A DNA stretch of 64,000 nt from Roseibacterium elongatum DSM 19469 (GCF_000590925.1 NZ_CP004372.1:10001-74000); one strand, 5' to 3'; shown: positions 36,060 through 45,050, numbered from the stretch's first letter. The notes: a model not told the origin generated them from the sequence alone. Numbers and translations are program-made.

Positions 36060-37384
36060 GATCTCTGAGCGACCGCGCGCCCCAGCCCTTGCGGCACCGG
36101 CATCTCGGCCTGGGCCTCCATGGCCCTGCGCAGCCATGTCGCGATGGCCTCGGGCGGGGGGGCGGATCGCCGTGTTTTCAGATCGACATGCAGCAAGAGT
36201 TGCTCACAGGTCGAGCACAGGTTTTCCCCTACCCGCAACTCCTGCCAGATATGGAATTTCTTGCCGCCCCCCTCAAGCACGCGGGCGGTGACGCGAATAC
36301 GATCGCCGATCTGCACCTCGTCGAGATGGCGCAGATGCGTCTCGACGGTAAACACGCTGTGGCCGGCCGCGATGGCCTCGGGTGTCATGCCGGCCCACTC
36401 CAAAAGCTGGTCGCAGGCATTTGAAAACGCTTGCAGAAACCGCGCCTCGTTCATGTGTCCGTTATAATCGACCCAGGTGATGGGAACCTGCCGGTCCAAT
36501 GTCACTGGCATGTCGGAACATCCCGGATCGGGCACCGTCAGCCCCAGGGTGGCCTCGTGATCGCGCAGGACGGCGCCGGCCCCGTCCCCACGATCCTTCA
36601 GGACGCGCAGAAGGGACAAAAGCACGTCATTGCGATGGCCCTCGGGGTCCACGTCCACGCCCGCCGGGGCGCGGGTACTTGCGTCAGTGTCGGGCGCGTG
36701 GGCCCCGTCATCCTCCAGCCCCGCCTGCATCCAGCGCAGCCCTAGGCCAAGACGGATCGCATCTTCGATCTGCCGGGATGTTGCGCCCCCCTCCGCGACA
36801 AGCTGCTGCGCCTCCTGCACAAGCGCGGCTTGCAGTCTGTCGGCGACCTGTCCGGGGCGTTCGGTGGCCGTGACCACAGGCGCCATCCCGAGCGCGCGAA
36901 GGGTTTTTTCGGCGCGGGCGAGGTGCAGTGCCGGGGTTTGAGATGACACGGTCAGTTCGACCAAGGGGATCAGGTAGACCGGGTCGCGCGGTTGCGCGAC
37001 GAGGATCTGACCGGAGGCGAGACCACTTGAAGAAGGTACAGCGGTCGAGGACGCTACGATCATATCAGGTGAGCGATGCTCCAGAACCTTCTGAAGAATA
37101 TGATCAATTTCAGATGACTCTTCAGACGGGCCAAGCTGGATCCAATCGGCGTTGCGTATGACATCCGCCAGATCCGCATGATGGCTCACCGGCCCCTCTG
37201 GCGGCAAAGGCATGTCGTAGAGGGCCGGAAGACTGGCGCGGGCGCGCTCGAGCGTCGCCAAAACACTTGGTTTGCAGTCTTGGGCAGGGTCGAACACGCG
37301 CACGGTCCAGCCCATCAGCGCGAACCGCGCGGCCCAACCCGCCCCGATAGGCCCCGCCCCGATGATGCCAACCTGCCCTGTCAT
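36056..37384 (-). CDS. Carnitine 3-dehydrogenase/thioesterase-like fusion, altered active site
   Basis: This 442-residue protein has an NAD-binding 3-hydroxyacyl-CoA-dehydrogenase-like domain (about 1-235; GAGPIGAGWAARFALMG) and a hot-dog thioesterase domain (about 300-420; WVDYNGHMNEARFLQAFS). This fusion is known for carnitine 3-dehydrogenase with betainyl-CoA thioesterase. The dehydrogenase motif HPFNP, whose histidine is catalytic, reads QPRDP here, while the following VYLIPLVEL is kept. The linker region (about 235-290) is acidic and unlike the family. The dehydrogenase half may be inactive or altered; the thioesterase half looks normal. It is coupled to the SGNH gene. Confidence 0.72.
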   Translation of the reverse strand: MTGQVGIIGAGPIGAGWAARFALMGWTVRVFDPAQDCKPSVLATLERARASLPALYDMPLPPEGPVSHHADLADVIRNADWIQLGPSEESSEIDHILQKVLEHRSPDMIVASSTAVPSSSGLASGQILVAQPRDPVYLIPLVELTVSSQTPALHLARAEKTLRALGMAPVVTATERPGQVADRLQAALVQEAQQLVAEGGATSRQIEDAIRLGLGLRWMQAGLEDDGAHAPDTDASTRAPAGVDVDPEGHRNDVLLSLLRVLKDRGDGAGAVLRDHEATLGLTVPDPGCSDMPVTLDRQVPITWVDYNGHMNEARFLQAFSNACDQLLEWAGMTPEAIAAGHSVFTVETHLRHLDEVQIGDRIRVTARVLEGGGKKFHIWQELRVGENLCSTCEQLLLHVDLKTRRSAPPPEAIATWLRRAMEAQAEMPVPQGLGRAVAQRS

Positions 37385-38015
37385 GCCGGGTCATCCCGCA
37401 TGCCCTGGACAGCCCGCGCCATGACGGCAGCGAAATCGCGATGGGCCTCGGCCTCCCAATGGACGCCATCGACGGGCGACACATCCACGCTCAGGCCCGC
37501 GTCGAGAAAACCGCAGCCCTGTCGTTCGGTCACGTCGCGCAGAAAGGTGGGCAAGCCGATCTGGCGCTCTTCCGCCCCTGCGAACACCTCGGACAGCGCC
37601 CCGAGGGCGCGCACCGGGGGCGGCGCAACGGCCAGAAGGACAGGTCCGGCAGGATCTGACGGGCGGTGACGATCAAGCGTTCGATCGACCGGGCGATTTC
37701 ATGGGATGTCACGGAAAACCGCGGTTTGAGATCATTGGTCCCCAGCATCAGGATCAGCAGATCGACCGGCTCGTGGCTGAGCAGGATGGCGGGCAGCACC
37801 TCCAGCCCCGAACGCTTGCCCCCTTCGATGGGATCATCGTGCACGGTCGTGCGCCCCGGCAACCCCTCGGCAAGCACCTCGTATCGCGGCCCGAGAGCCG
37901 CCCCCATGGCGTCGGGCCAGCGTGTGCCGCGCGGGTACCGCCGCCGCTGTCCGATCGCCTCGATCGGCACGGTCCCATGGGTGTTGCTGTCCCCGTAGCA
38001 CAGGACTGTTGTCAT
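37381..38015 (-). pseudogene. SGNH/GDSL-type hydrolase, frameshifted in the middle
   Basis: This gene encodes an SGNH hydrolase of about 210 residues. The 5' part starts MTTVLCYGDSNTHG with the nucleophile serine in GDSN and continues through the LMLGTNDLK block. After TARQILPDL the frame breaks; adding one base to the GG at 37643-37644 (plus strand) restores PVLLAVAPPPVRALGALSEV and then the catalytic DGVHW near the C-terminus. The ribosome binding site GGAGGAAACGC is strong, and the stop overlaps the next gene as ATGA. The single missing base in a G/C run suggests a sequencing error. Confidence 0.78.
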
Positions 38016-38149
38016 GCGTTTCCTCCAAACACGGGCGGGACACCTCACCAAAACCCCGCCAAAATCTGCAAATACCTCTCAACATTCAGCCTTTGAATTA
38101 TACTTCTGCCACCTATCCCCAAGCTATCCACATTTTGACACACAGGCGA

Positions 38150-39196
38150 TCAATAAGGCATCGGATGCGCTCGGTGCGTGGTATCGAGATCCGTCAGGAC
38201 ATCCTCGGACAGCGTCACATGCACCCCGTCGAGAATGCGCTGCAACTGGTCCGATGTGGTTGCCCCGAAAATCGTCGAGACCGCGAAGGGGCGCTGCACG
38301 GTGAACGCCAAAGCCATGTGCACCGGGTCCAGCCCGTGCTTTTGCGCGACCTCCAGATAGGCGTCGACCGCCGCAAAGGCACGCGCGGTGGCACGCCCGC
38401 CAAGATCGCCATTGCCCTTCATTCGACTGCCGATGGGCACTGCGCCACCCTGATACTTGCCGGTCAGCAACCCCGCGGCCAAGGGCGAGTAGGCCAGCAG
38501 CGTCACCTGCTCGTTCACCGCCAACTCGGCCAGATCGGTGTCATACAACCGACAAAGCAACGAATATTCGTTCTGGATGGTCTCGACGCGCGGCAGATCA
38601 TGCTGTTGGGCAAGTTGCAGCCATTGCGCCGTGCCCCAGGCACTTTCGTTCGACAGCGCGAAATGACCGATCTTTCCCGCCTGTTGCGCGGCCTTGGCCG
38701 CCTGCAGCACCTCGACCATGTTGGCCAGCGTGGCCGATTTGTCCTGCGCGGACGGGTCGTAGCCCCAGTTCTGGCGGAAGTGATAGCTGCCCCGGTTCGG
38801 CCAGTGCAACTGGTAGATATCGATGTGATCGGTGCGCAGCCGCGACAGGGAGGCATCGAGCGCCTCGGCAAAGGTTTCGGCGGTGATGTCCTGGTCTGGG
38901 CGCACGAAAGCCTTGTTCTTGCCGGTGATCTTGGTCGCCAGAACATAAGAGTCGCGACGCCCCGGATTGGCGGCGTTCCAGTTCCCGAGGATCGTCTCGG
39001 TCAAGCCCACGGTTTCGGCCCGAACGGGGTTCACCGGATACATCTCGGCGGTGTCGACGATATCGATCCCGGCATCCAGGGCCATGTCCATCTGCCGATG
39101 TGCATCCTGCTCGGGCGTCTGGTTGCCCCATGTCATCGTGCCGAGGCAGTAGTCGGTGATTGTCTTGTCGGTGCGTCCCAAGGGAATACGGCGCAT
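38150..39196 (-). CDS. Aldo/keto reductase, Tas-like
   Basis: This 348-residue NADPH-dependent aldo/keto reductase resembles E. coli Tas in length. The catalytic tetrad can be placed in IDIVDTAEMYP (Asp, Tyr), VLATKITG (Lys) and IYQLHWP (His). The C-terminal IFGATTSDQLQRIL region binds the cofactor. I chose the ATG at 39196 (MRRIPLGRTDKT); a start 14 codons upstream is possible. The substrate is unknown. It is divergent from the ImuA-like gene. Confidence 0.87.
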   Translation of the reverse strand: MRRIPLGRTDKTITDYCLGTMTWGNQTPEQDAHRQMDMALDAGIDIVDTAEMYPVNPVRAETVGLTETILGNWNAANPGRRDSYVLATKITGKNKAFVRPDQDITAETFAEALDASLSRLRTDHIDIYQLHWPNRGSYHFRQNWGYDPSAQDKSATLANMVEVLQAAKAAQQAGKIGHFALSNESAWGTAQWLQLAQQHDLPRVETIQNEYSLLCRLYDTDLAELAVNEQVTLLAYSPLAAGLLTGKYQGGAVPIGSRMKGNGDLGGRATARAFAAVDAYLEVAQKHGLDPVHMALAFTVQRPFAVSTIFGATTSDQLQRILDGVHVTLSEDVLTDLDTTHRAHPMPY

Positions 39197-39276
39197 GGTC
39201 GGGTGTCGTCCTGTGTTCGTGATCGCGGTTCTGCGCACCCTAGCCGGACAGCGCCCGAGAACAAGTCACCCCTTGA

Positions 39277-39291
39277 GAACATTGCATGAAC
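39277..39291. promoter_or_regulatory. imuA: LexA (SOS) box upstream of imuA-like gene
   Basis: GAAC-ATTGCAT-GAAC is an exact GAAC-N7-GAAC direct repeat, the complement of the alphaproteobacterial LexA site GTTC-N7-GTTC. It ends 16 bases before the ATG of the ImuA-like gene, overlapping the expected promoter or start region. It predicts repression by LexA and induction after DNA damage. The nearby aldo/keto reductase promoter on the other strand could also be affected. Confidence 0.75.
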
Positions 39292-39307
39292 ATATATTCT
39301 GGAGGCC

Positions 39308-40006
39308 ATGGATCTTACCCGTTTGACCCGCGCCAGCCATCGGCAGGACCGGCCGACCATCGCCTTTTGCGGGGGCCTGACCCTGCTGGCCGGGCGCACG
39401 CATGAGCTGTGCGGCCCCGCCCGGCGGCGGCTGGCGCTGTGGGTCGCACGGGCCACGGCCGGCCCGGTGATGTGGATACGCCCCGCTTGGCACCCGGACC
39501 GGTTGCACATGGCCGGCGTCAGCCAGGATATCGCCCCCGACCGCCTGCTGTTCGTCGAGGCCGCCCGCCCCGCCGATCTGCTGTGGTCGATGGAAGAGGC
39601 GCTGCGCAGTGGCGCGGTGCCGCTGGTTGTGGGCGATTTCCCCGACCCGCCGGCGCTGACCCCGGTGCGGCGGCTGCATCTGGCGGCCGAGGCCGGGGCG
39701 GCGGCGACCGGCCGCGCGCCCCTTGCACTGCTGCTGACGCCGGGTGAGGGCGGCGCCCCCGGCATCGAGACACGCTGGCGTCTGGAGCCGGCCCACACCA
39801 CGCCCGATCACGCCGAATGGTCCCTGAAACGGTTGCGCGCCCGCCATGCGCCACCGGCCACATGGCGCATCCGCCGCGGGGCCAACACCACCCCCGAGAT
39901 CGCATCGCGGGCCGGCACCGACGCCCCCGCCCAAAGCCAGCCACCCATGTCCGGGCCGCGCGCCTCTTGCCCCGTGTCACCGGCCATCCGAGAAATTCCC
40001 GGCTGA
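39308..40006 (+). CDS. imuA: ImuA-like protein (SOS mutagenesis accessory)
   Basis: This 232-residue protein resembles ImuA, a RecA-related accessory of the ImuA-ImuB-DnaE2 translesion synthesis system: GPVMWIRPAWHPDRLHMAGV, then DRLLFVEAARPADLLWSMEEALRSG trimmed to its core pattern, then RRLHLAAEAG. The C-terminus is rich in Arg, Pro and Ser. A perfect LexA box precedes it and GGAGG lies before the ATG. In most genomes imuB and dnaE2 follow directly; here the next gene is an SDR, so this imuA is alone. The assignment rests on pattern recall plus the SOS box. Confidence 0.7.
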   Translation: MDLTRLTRASHRQDRPTIAFCGGLTLLAGRTHELCGPARRRLALWVARATAGPVMWIRPAWHPDRLHMAGVSQDIAPDRLLFVEAARPADLLWSMEEALRSGAVPLVVGDFPDPPALTPVRRLHLAAEAGAAATGRAPLALLLTPGEGGAPGIETRWRLEPAHTTPDHAEWSLKRLRARHAPPATWRIRRGANTTPEIASRAGTDAPAQSQPPMSGPRASCPVSPAIREIPG

Positions 40007-40103
40007 ATTCCATGTCCTTGATCCGAAACAAAGTCGTCGGTCCGCGCAGCGGGTAGGATCGGAACCCGTGACGCCGCAGTTCATTCGAAATGAGGAGCCT
40101 TGT

Positions 40104-40850
40104 ATGGACATTCGCTTCGACACCAAAACCGCCATCGTCACCGGCGCGGCCTCGGGCATCGGCTTTGCGATTGCGCGCGAACTGGCCCAAAGCGGCGCCA
40201 CCGTGCTGCTGGCCGACCTCAGCGCCGAGGCCAGCGCCGAAAAAGCCGAGGAGATCGGGCACGGGGCGCTCTCCTGCTCGACCGATGTGGCCAAGCCCGA
40301 ACAGGTTGAGGCCATGGTGAAACTGGCCATCGCCCGAACCGGCCGTCTGGATCTGTTGGTGAACAATGCCGGGATCGGCGGACCCGCCGAACCGACCGGC
40401 AGCTACCCGCTCGAGGACTGGCACCGCGTGATCGACGTGAACCTGCACGGGGTGTTTTACGGCATGCGCTATGCGATTCCGGCCATGATCGCGGGCGGCG
40501 GCGGGGCCATCGTCAACATCTCGTCCATTCTGGGCAGCGTCGGCTTTGCGACGGCGTCGCCCTACGTCGCGTCCAAGCACGCCCTGCTTGGCCTGACCAG
40601 GACCGCCGCGATAGAACACGCGCCCGACAATATCCGCGTCAATGCGGTCGGGCCCGGCTTCATCCATACGCCGCTGATCGACACCCATCTCGATCCGGCC
40701 ACGCAAGAGGCCCTTGCCGCGATGCACCCGGTCGGCCGCATGGGCACCTCGGACGAAGTCGCCTCGCTGACCTGTTATCTGCTGTCGGATCAGGCCAGCT
40801 TCGTGACCGGCTCGTATCATCTGGTCGATGGCGGCTACACGGCCAGATAG
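40104..40850 (+). CDS. SDR family oxidoreductase
   Basis: This 248-residue classical short-chain dehydrogenase has the cofactor motif TGAASGIGFAIA, the NNAGIGG motif, catalytic Ser in NISSILGSVG, and YVASK holding the Tyr-Lys pair. It ends VTGSYHLVDGGYTAR, typical of the family. It is about the usual length. GAGGAG lies before the ATG at 40104. The substrate cannot be told; 3-oxoacyl-ACP or alcohol dehydrogenase activity are common in relatives. Confidence 0.88.
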   Translation: MDIRFDTKTAIVTGAASGIGFAIARELAQSGATVLLADLSAEASAEKAEEIGHGALSCSTDVAKPEQVEAMVKLAIARTGRLDLLVNNAGIGGPAEPTGSYPLEDWHRVIDVNLHGVFYGMRYAIPAMIAGGGGAIVNISSILGSVGFATASPYVASKHALLGLTRTAAIEHAPDNIRVNAVGPGFIHTPLIDTHLDPATQEALAAMHPVGRMGTSDEVASLTCYLLSDQASFVTGSYHLVDGGYTAR

Positions 40851-40943
40851 GCGCGATTTTCGGGTGCGCTCCATCGCACCGCCTCTGGCAACTGCGACGG
40901 CACGGCGCTACACGGGGCCGTATCGAAAGGCAGGAGGCTACAG

Positions 40944-42653
40944 ATGGCGCGCACCCTCATCACCTCGGCGATCCCCTACATCAACGGGATCAAGCATCTG
41001 GGCAATCTGATCGGCAGCCAGTTGCCGGCCGATCTCTATGCCCGCTACATGCGTGCGCGCGGCAACGAGGTGCTGTTTCTCTGCGCCACGGACGAGCATG
41101 GCACCCCTGCCGAACTGGCCGCGGCCAAGGCCGGCAAGCCCGTGGCCGAGTATTGCGCCGAAATGTGGGAGGTGCAGGCGAAACTCGCGGACGGTTTCCG
41201 CCTGTCCTTCGACCATTTCGGGCGCTCCTCCAGCCCGCAGAACCACAAGCTGACCCAGCATTTCGCGGGCAAACTGGCCGAGGCCGGGCTGATCCGCGAA
41301 GTCACCGAAAAACAGGTCTATTCCAAGGCCGACGGGCGGTTCCTGCCCGACCGCTATATCGAGGGCACCTGCCCCAACTGCGGCTATGACAAGGCCCGCG
41401 GCGACCAGTGCGAGAACTGCACCAAACAGCTCGACCCGACTGACCTGATCGAGCCGCACAGCGCGATCTCGGGCTCGACCGATCTGGAGGTGCGCGAAAC
41501 CAAGCATCTTTACCTGCGCCAATCAGCCATGCGCGACCGGCTTGAGGCATGGATCGACTCGAAATCCGACTGGCCCGTGCTGACCACCTCCATCGCCAAG
41601 AAATGGCTGAACGATGGCGACGGCCTGCAGGATCGTGGCATCACCCGCGACCTTGATTGGGGCATCCCGGTGAAAAAGGGCGACGCGGACTGGCCCGGCA
41701 TGGAGGGCAAGGTCTTCTACGTCTGGTTCGATGCCCCCATCGAATACATCGCCTGCGCCGCCGAATGGGTCGATGCCGGCAAGGGGGATGACTGGGAACG
41801 CTGGTGGCGCACCGACAAGGGCGCGGATGGCGTGCGCTATGTGCAATTCATGGGCAAGGACAATGTGCCATTCCACACCCTCAGCTTCCCGGCCACGATC
41901 CTCGGCTCGGGCGAGCCGTGGAAACTGGTCGATTACATCAAGTCCTTCAATTACTTGAACTACGATGGCGGGCAATTCTCGACCAGCCAGGGGCGTGGCG
42001 TCTTCATGGACCAGGCGCTCGAGATCCTGCCCGCCGATTACTGGCGCTGGTGGCTTCTGTCGCATGCGCCCGAAACCTCGGACAGCGAATTCACATGGGA
42101 GAATTTCCAGGCCGGCGTGAACAAGGACCTGGCCGACGTCCTGGGCAATTTCGTCAGCCGGATCACCAAGTTCTGCCGCTCGAAATTTGGCGAGGTCGTG
42201 CCGGAAGGTGGCGAGATGGGCGAGCAGGAACAGGCCCTGATCGCGGAACTGGAAACCCGACTGGCCGGCTACCAGCACCACATGGACGCGATCGAGATCC
42301 GAAAGGCGGCGGCCGAACTGCGCGCCATCTGGGCTGCGGGCAACGAGTATTTGCAATCCGCCGCCCCCTGGAGCGCCTTTAAGGAAGACCCGGACCGCGC
42401 CGCGGCGATCACACGGTTTGCCTTGAACCTCATCCCGGTCTACGCGGGCCTCTCCGCCCCGTTCATCCCCGATGCGGCTGCGGCGATGGCCAAGGCCATG
42501 GGCACCGAGCTGTCCTGGCCCGAAAGCGTGGCGCAGGCGATCAGTACCCTTCCGGCCGGTCATGCCTTCACGGTGCCCGATGTCCTTTTCGCCAAGATCA
42601 GCGACGAGGCCCGCGAGGATTGGCAGGCGCGCTTTTCCGGCATCCGTACCTGA
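40944..42653 (+). CDS. metG: Methionine--tRNA ligase
   Basis: MetG charges tRNA-Met with methionine. The 569-residue protein has the class I HIGH motif as HLGN (residues 18-21), a zinc-binding segment [17 protein letters not shown], and the KMSKS loop as FSTSQ in [14 protein letters not shown]. This KMSKS variant is, to my knowledge, usual in this family branch. The anticodon-binding helical domain follows; there is no C-terminal EMAP-like domain. A strong ribosome binding site (AGGAGG) precedes the ATG. Confidence 0.95.
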   Translation: MARTLITSAIPYINGIKHLGNLIGSQLPADLYARYMRARGNEVLFLCATDEHGTPAELAAAKAGKPVAEYCAEMWEVQAKLADGFRLSFDHFGRSSSPQNHKLTQHFAGKLAEAGLIREVTEKQVYSKADGRFLPDRYIEGTCPNCGYDKARGDQCENCTKQLDPTDLIEPHSAISGSTDLEVRETKHLYLRQSAMRDRLEAWIDSKSDWPVLTTSIAKKWLNDGDGLQDRGITRDLDWGIPVKKGDADWPGMEGKVFYVWFDAPIEYIACAAEWVDAGKGDDWERWWRTDKGADGVRYVQFMGKDNVPFHTLSFPATILGSGEPWKLVDYIKSFNYLNYDGGQFSTSQGRGVFMDQALEILPADYWRWWLLSHAPETSDSEFTWENFQAGVNKDLADVLGNFVSRITKFCRSKFGEVVPEGGEMGEQEQALIAELETRLAGYQHHMDAIEIRKAAAELRAIWAAGNEYLQSAAPWSAFKEDPDRAAAITRFALNLIPVYAGLSAPFIPDAAAAMAKAMGTELSWPESVAQAISTLPAGHAFTVPDVLFAKISDEAREDWQARFSGIRT

Positions 42654-42668
42654 CAGTTTCCGGGAAAT

Positions 42669-42683
42669 GGGGGCTCTGCCCCC
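42669..42683 (+). terminator. G-rich hairpin after metG
   Basis: GGGGGC and GCCCCC form a perfect six-pair stem around TCT, 15 bases after the metG stop. It lacks a following T run. In this family of organisms such hairpins commonly sit beside the T-rich repeat seen just downstream, so it may take part in transcript termination or RNA stability. Confidence 0.45.
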
Positions 42684-42692
42684 GCCCTTCGA

Positions 42693-42723
42693 GCTCCCCC
42701 GGAGGTTTTCGGCCAAGATGAAG
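42693..42723 (+). repeat. Intergenic repeat, degenerate copy 2
   Basis: This element contains CTCCCCCGGAGG, a TTTT stretch and GGCCAAGATGAAG. It keeps the order and spacing of the 33-bp repeats at 32245-32277 and 42883-42915 but has more mismatches in its first half. Its orientation points away from metG. Confidence 0.6.
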
Positions 42724-42882
42724 GCACGGACCGCGCGTTGTGGTCGACCCCGCACCCGGCTTTAGCGGATTGGCTACCGGTGTTGTCCGGGCACGGGGCT
42801 TCACCTTGGACGCCGCTTCGCTCTCCAGCTCACGGCGCAGGCTCACCGTGCCGCGTTAACCTTAACAAAGGGTTACGTCGTC

Positions 42883-42915
42883 CTTCATCTTGGCAAAAAA
42901 ACTCCCGCCGGAGGC
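42883..42915 (-). repeat. 33-bp intergenic repeat, copy 3 (inverted)
   Basis: Read on the minus strand, this copy has CTCCGGCGGGAG, a run of seven T and GCCAAGATGAAG, matching copy 1 at 31 of 33 positions. It lies 83 bases after the stop of the FAD-oxidase gene (same strand) and could terminate its transcript. Confidence 0.75.
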
Positions 42916-42998
42916 ACCAGGCGCGTCCGAGCGGCCTCCCGCAGGAGGCCCGAGGGCGCGCCTCGCCTGGTCGCGGCCGCAAGGCCGCGAAACCTCTG

Positions 42999-44396
42999 TC
43001 AGGGTCGAAGCACCGCGCCGGGGTTCATGATCCCCTTTGGGTCGAGCGCCGCCTTGATCGCCCGCATCGCAGCCAGCTTGCCCGGGTCACCATAGCGTTC
43101 GAGGTCATCGACCTTGAACCGTCCGATCCCGTGCTCGGCCGAAACGGATCCACCCATCTCATGCACCATATCATGCACGCAGCGCTTGATCGCGCCGCGC
43201 TCGCTCTCGTGGTCCGCACGCGTCCGCCCGGGCATCGGGAAGACGTTGTAATGCAGGTTGCCGTCGCCCAAGTGGCCAAAGCAGTTGATCCGGTAGTCCC
43301 CGATCTCGGCCAGCTTGCCAGGCGCCCTGGCAATGAAGGCCGGGATGCGCGCCACCGGCACCGAGATATCGTGCGACGATATCGCCCCGATCCGCCGGTT
43401 GGCCAGGGGGATCGACTCGCGCACGCTCCAGAAGGCCTGCCGCTGCCCCTCGGACTGCGCGATCACGCCGTCGGTGACCAACCCGGCATCGAACGCTTCG
43501 GCGAACAGGGCCTCCAACGCAACTGACGGGTCGGCCCCTCCCGACAGCCCGAGGTCGATCAGGCAGGTCCATGCGGGATGATCCGGGAAGGGCTGTTTCA
43601 CCTCGGGCCCGACCTCGGCCAGGAAATCGAGCCCCATCCGTCCGATCAATTCGAAGGCCGAGATCCCCTCGCCGATCCGCGCCTGGGCCATGCGCAGCAA
43701 TGCAAGCGCGGCGTCGGCATCGGGCACGACCATCAAGGCCGCGCCGTCGCGCTCGGGCTTGGGAAACAGGCGCAGCGTGGCCGCCGTGATCACCCCGAGC
43801 GTCCCCTCGGCCCCGATCAGAAGGTGACGCAGATCGTAGCCGGTGTTGTTCTTGCGCAGCGGCGACAGGGTGTTCATCACCGTCCCGTCCGGCAAGACCG
43901 CCTCGATCCCGAGGCAAAGATCGCGCGCGTTGCCGTACCGAAGCACATTGACCCCGCCCGCATTGGTCGCCAGCAAACCGCCGATCCGGGCCGAGCCCTG
44001 GCTGGCCAGCGTCAGCGGAAAGATCCACCCCTGCGCCTCGGCGGCCTGATGCAGCTCGGCCAGGATCGCGCCGGCCTCGACCGTCATCGTGCCGGCTGCG
44101 GCGTCCACATCGCGTATGGTCCGCATGCGTTCCATCGACAGGATCACGGGGGGCGTCCCGCTTTGCGCCAATTGCCCGCCGACCAGCCCGGTTCCCCCGC
44201 CATAGGGGATCACGGGGGTGCCGGTCTGGGCACAGGCACGGATGGTCTCGGCGACCTCGGCGGTCGTGGCCGGGGCCACCAGTGCTGCGCCTAGCCCGTG
44301 CCACCGGCCCCGCGGCTCCTCGAGATAACGGGGCTCCATGGGGCGCAATGCGGCGGCGGGCAAGCGATCGGCCAGCGTGTCGAGGATACCTGTCAT
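42999..44396 (-). CDS. FAD-linked oxidase, GlcD/D-2-hydroxyacid dehydrogenase type
   Basis: This 465-residue flavoprotein has a PCMH-type FAD domain (about 35-215; IPYGGGTGLVGGQ and QGSARIGGLLATNAGG) and a C-terminal FAD-oxidase domain with FGHLGDGNLHYN and EHGIGRFKVDDLE. Enzymes of this class oxidise glycolate, D-lactate or D-2-hydroxyglutarate. A lone GlcD-type gene without glcE or glcF favours D-lactate or D-2-hydroxyglutarate, but this is not proof. A 69-base gap separates it from the GNAT gene on the same strand. Confidence 0.87.
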   Translation of the reverse strand: MTGILDTLADRLPAAALRPMEPRYLEEPRGRWHGLGAALVAPATTAEVAETIRACAQTGTPVIPYGGGTGLVGGQLAQSGTPPVILSMERMRTIRDVDAAAGTMTVEAGAILAELHQAAEAQGWIFPLTLASQGSARIGGLLATNAGGVNVLRYGNARDLCLGIEAVLPDGTVMNTLSPLRKNNTGYDLRHLLIGAEGTLGVITAATLRLFPKPERDGAALMVVPDADAALALLRMAQARIGEGISAFELIGRMGLDFLAEVGPEVKQPFPDHPAWTCLIDLGLSGGADPSVALEALFAEAFDAGLVTDGVIAQSEGQRQAFWSVRESIPLANRRIGAISSHDISVPVARIPAFIARAPGKLAEIGDYRINCFGHLGDGNLHYNVFPMPGRTRADHESERGAIKRCVHDMVHEMGGSVSAEHGIGRFKVDDLERYGDPGKLAAMRAIKAALDPKGIMNPGAVLRP

Positions 44397-44465
44397 GCCA
44401 AGTCACCTAGTGCGATCGGGCCGGCGAAACCATCCCCGGCGGGCAAAGGGGCGCGCCGGTGGCGG

Positions 44466-45050
44466 TCAGCCCACGTCGGTCCGGCCCCGGCGGTCGGGAC
44501 GCAGATTGGCATAGAGCACATGGTTCCGCCATCGGCCGTTGATCTGCAAATAGCTTTGCGCGACGCCTTCGTATTTGAAACCCGACCGCTCCAGCACACC
44601 GCGCGAAGCAAGGTTTTCGGGCAGGCACGCGGCCTCGAGCCGGCTGAGGTCGAGCGCGCGGAAGGCGTAATGCACCACGCCCTCGATCGCCTCGCGCATG
44701 TAGCCCTGGCGGGCGTGAACCTCGCCGATCCAGTAACCCAGCGTGCCCGATTGCGCCGGCCCCCGCCGGATATTGTCGAGCGTGATGGCCCCGAGCAGGA
44801 CCTCGTCGTCGCGGCGATGGATGAAGAGCGGCACCGCATTGCCCTGCGACAGCGCCCGCTGCGCCCAGTAGACGCGATTGGTGAACGCCTTGCGCGTCAG
44901 GTGGTCGGCGGCCCAGGCCGGCTCCCACGGTTTGAGAAACGCTTCGGATTGGCTGCGCAGCGCGACCCAGGCCCGGAAATCCGCGTGGCGCGGCAGGCGT
45001 AGGGTCAGGCGATCGGTCTCGATCCGGATCTGCCGCTTGCGGCTCAGCAT
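44466..45050 (-). CDS. GNAT-family N-acetyltransferase, RimJ-like
   Basis: This 194-residue acetyltransferase has the RimJ/RimL pattern: N-terminal IETDRLTLRLP, the GTLGYWIGEVHARQGYMREA acetyl-CoA region and NLASRGVLERSGFKYEGVA. RimJ-type enzymes acetylate protein N-termini, for instance of ribosomal proteins. The ATG overlaps the stop of the M16 peptidase gene by one base, so it is the last gene of the cta-thrC run. Confidence 0.85.
   Translation of the reverse strand: MLSRKRQIRIETDRLTLRLPRHADFRAWVALRSQSEAFLKPWEPAWAADHLTRKAFTNRVYWAQRALSQGNAVPLFIHRRDDEVLLGAITLDNIRRGPAQSGTLGYWIGEVHARQGYMREAIEGVVHYAFRALDLSRLEAACLPENLASRGVLERSGFKYEGVAQSYLQINGRWRNHVLYANLRPDRRGRTDVG

Larger units (their letters stand above)
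42654..42998. other. Gene-free intergenic region with repeat elements
   Basis: These 345 bases between metG and the convergent FAD-oxidase gene hold no convincing gene. They contain a GGGGGC-TCT-GCCCCC hairpin (42669-42683), a repeat-related element (42693-42723), a middle stretch without recognisable features (about 42730-42860), a GTTAACCTTAAC segment near 42855, and an inverted full copy of the 33-bp repeat (42883-42915) followed by a GC-rich stretch with a CGCGGCCGCAAGGCCGCG hairpin near 42972. Confidence 0.6.

Noticed and set aside
38113..38132. Two DnaA-box-like sequences, CTATCCCCA and CTATCCACA
   Set aside because: Both differ from TTATCCACA, they are only two, and there is no dnaA, AT-rich unwinding array or other origin feature. 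The stretch is better explained as the promoter region of the SGNH gene, which has a TATAAT on the minus strand at 38097-38102.
40863..40880. Small hairpin GGTGCG-CTCCAT-CGCACC between the SDR gene and metG
   Set aside because: The stem is only six pairs, with no T run; it could be chance. It was not listed as a terminator or riboswitch.
41950..41990. Apparent loss of KMSKS in MetG (reads QFSTS)
   Set aside because: I recall this variant as normal in related methionyl-tRNA synthetases, so it is not treated as a defect.
42738..43526. Plus-strand open frame in the metG-FAD-oxidase spacer
   Set aside because: Most of it lies opposite the conserved FAD-oxidase gene, and the spacer part consists of repeat elements; no ribosome site or domain is evident.
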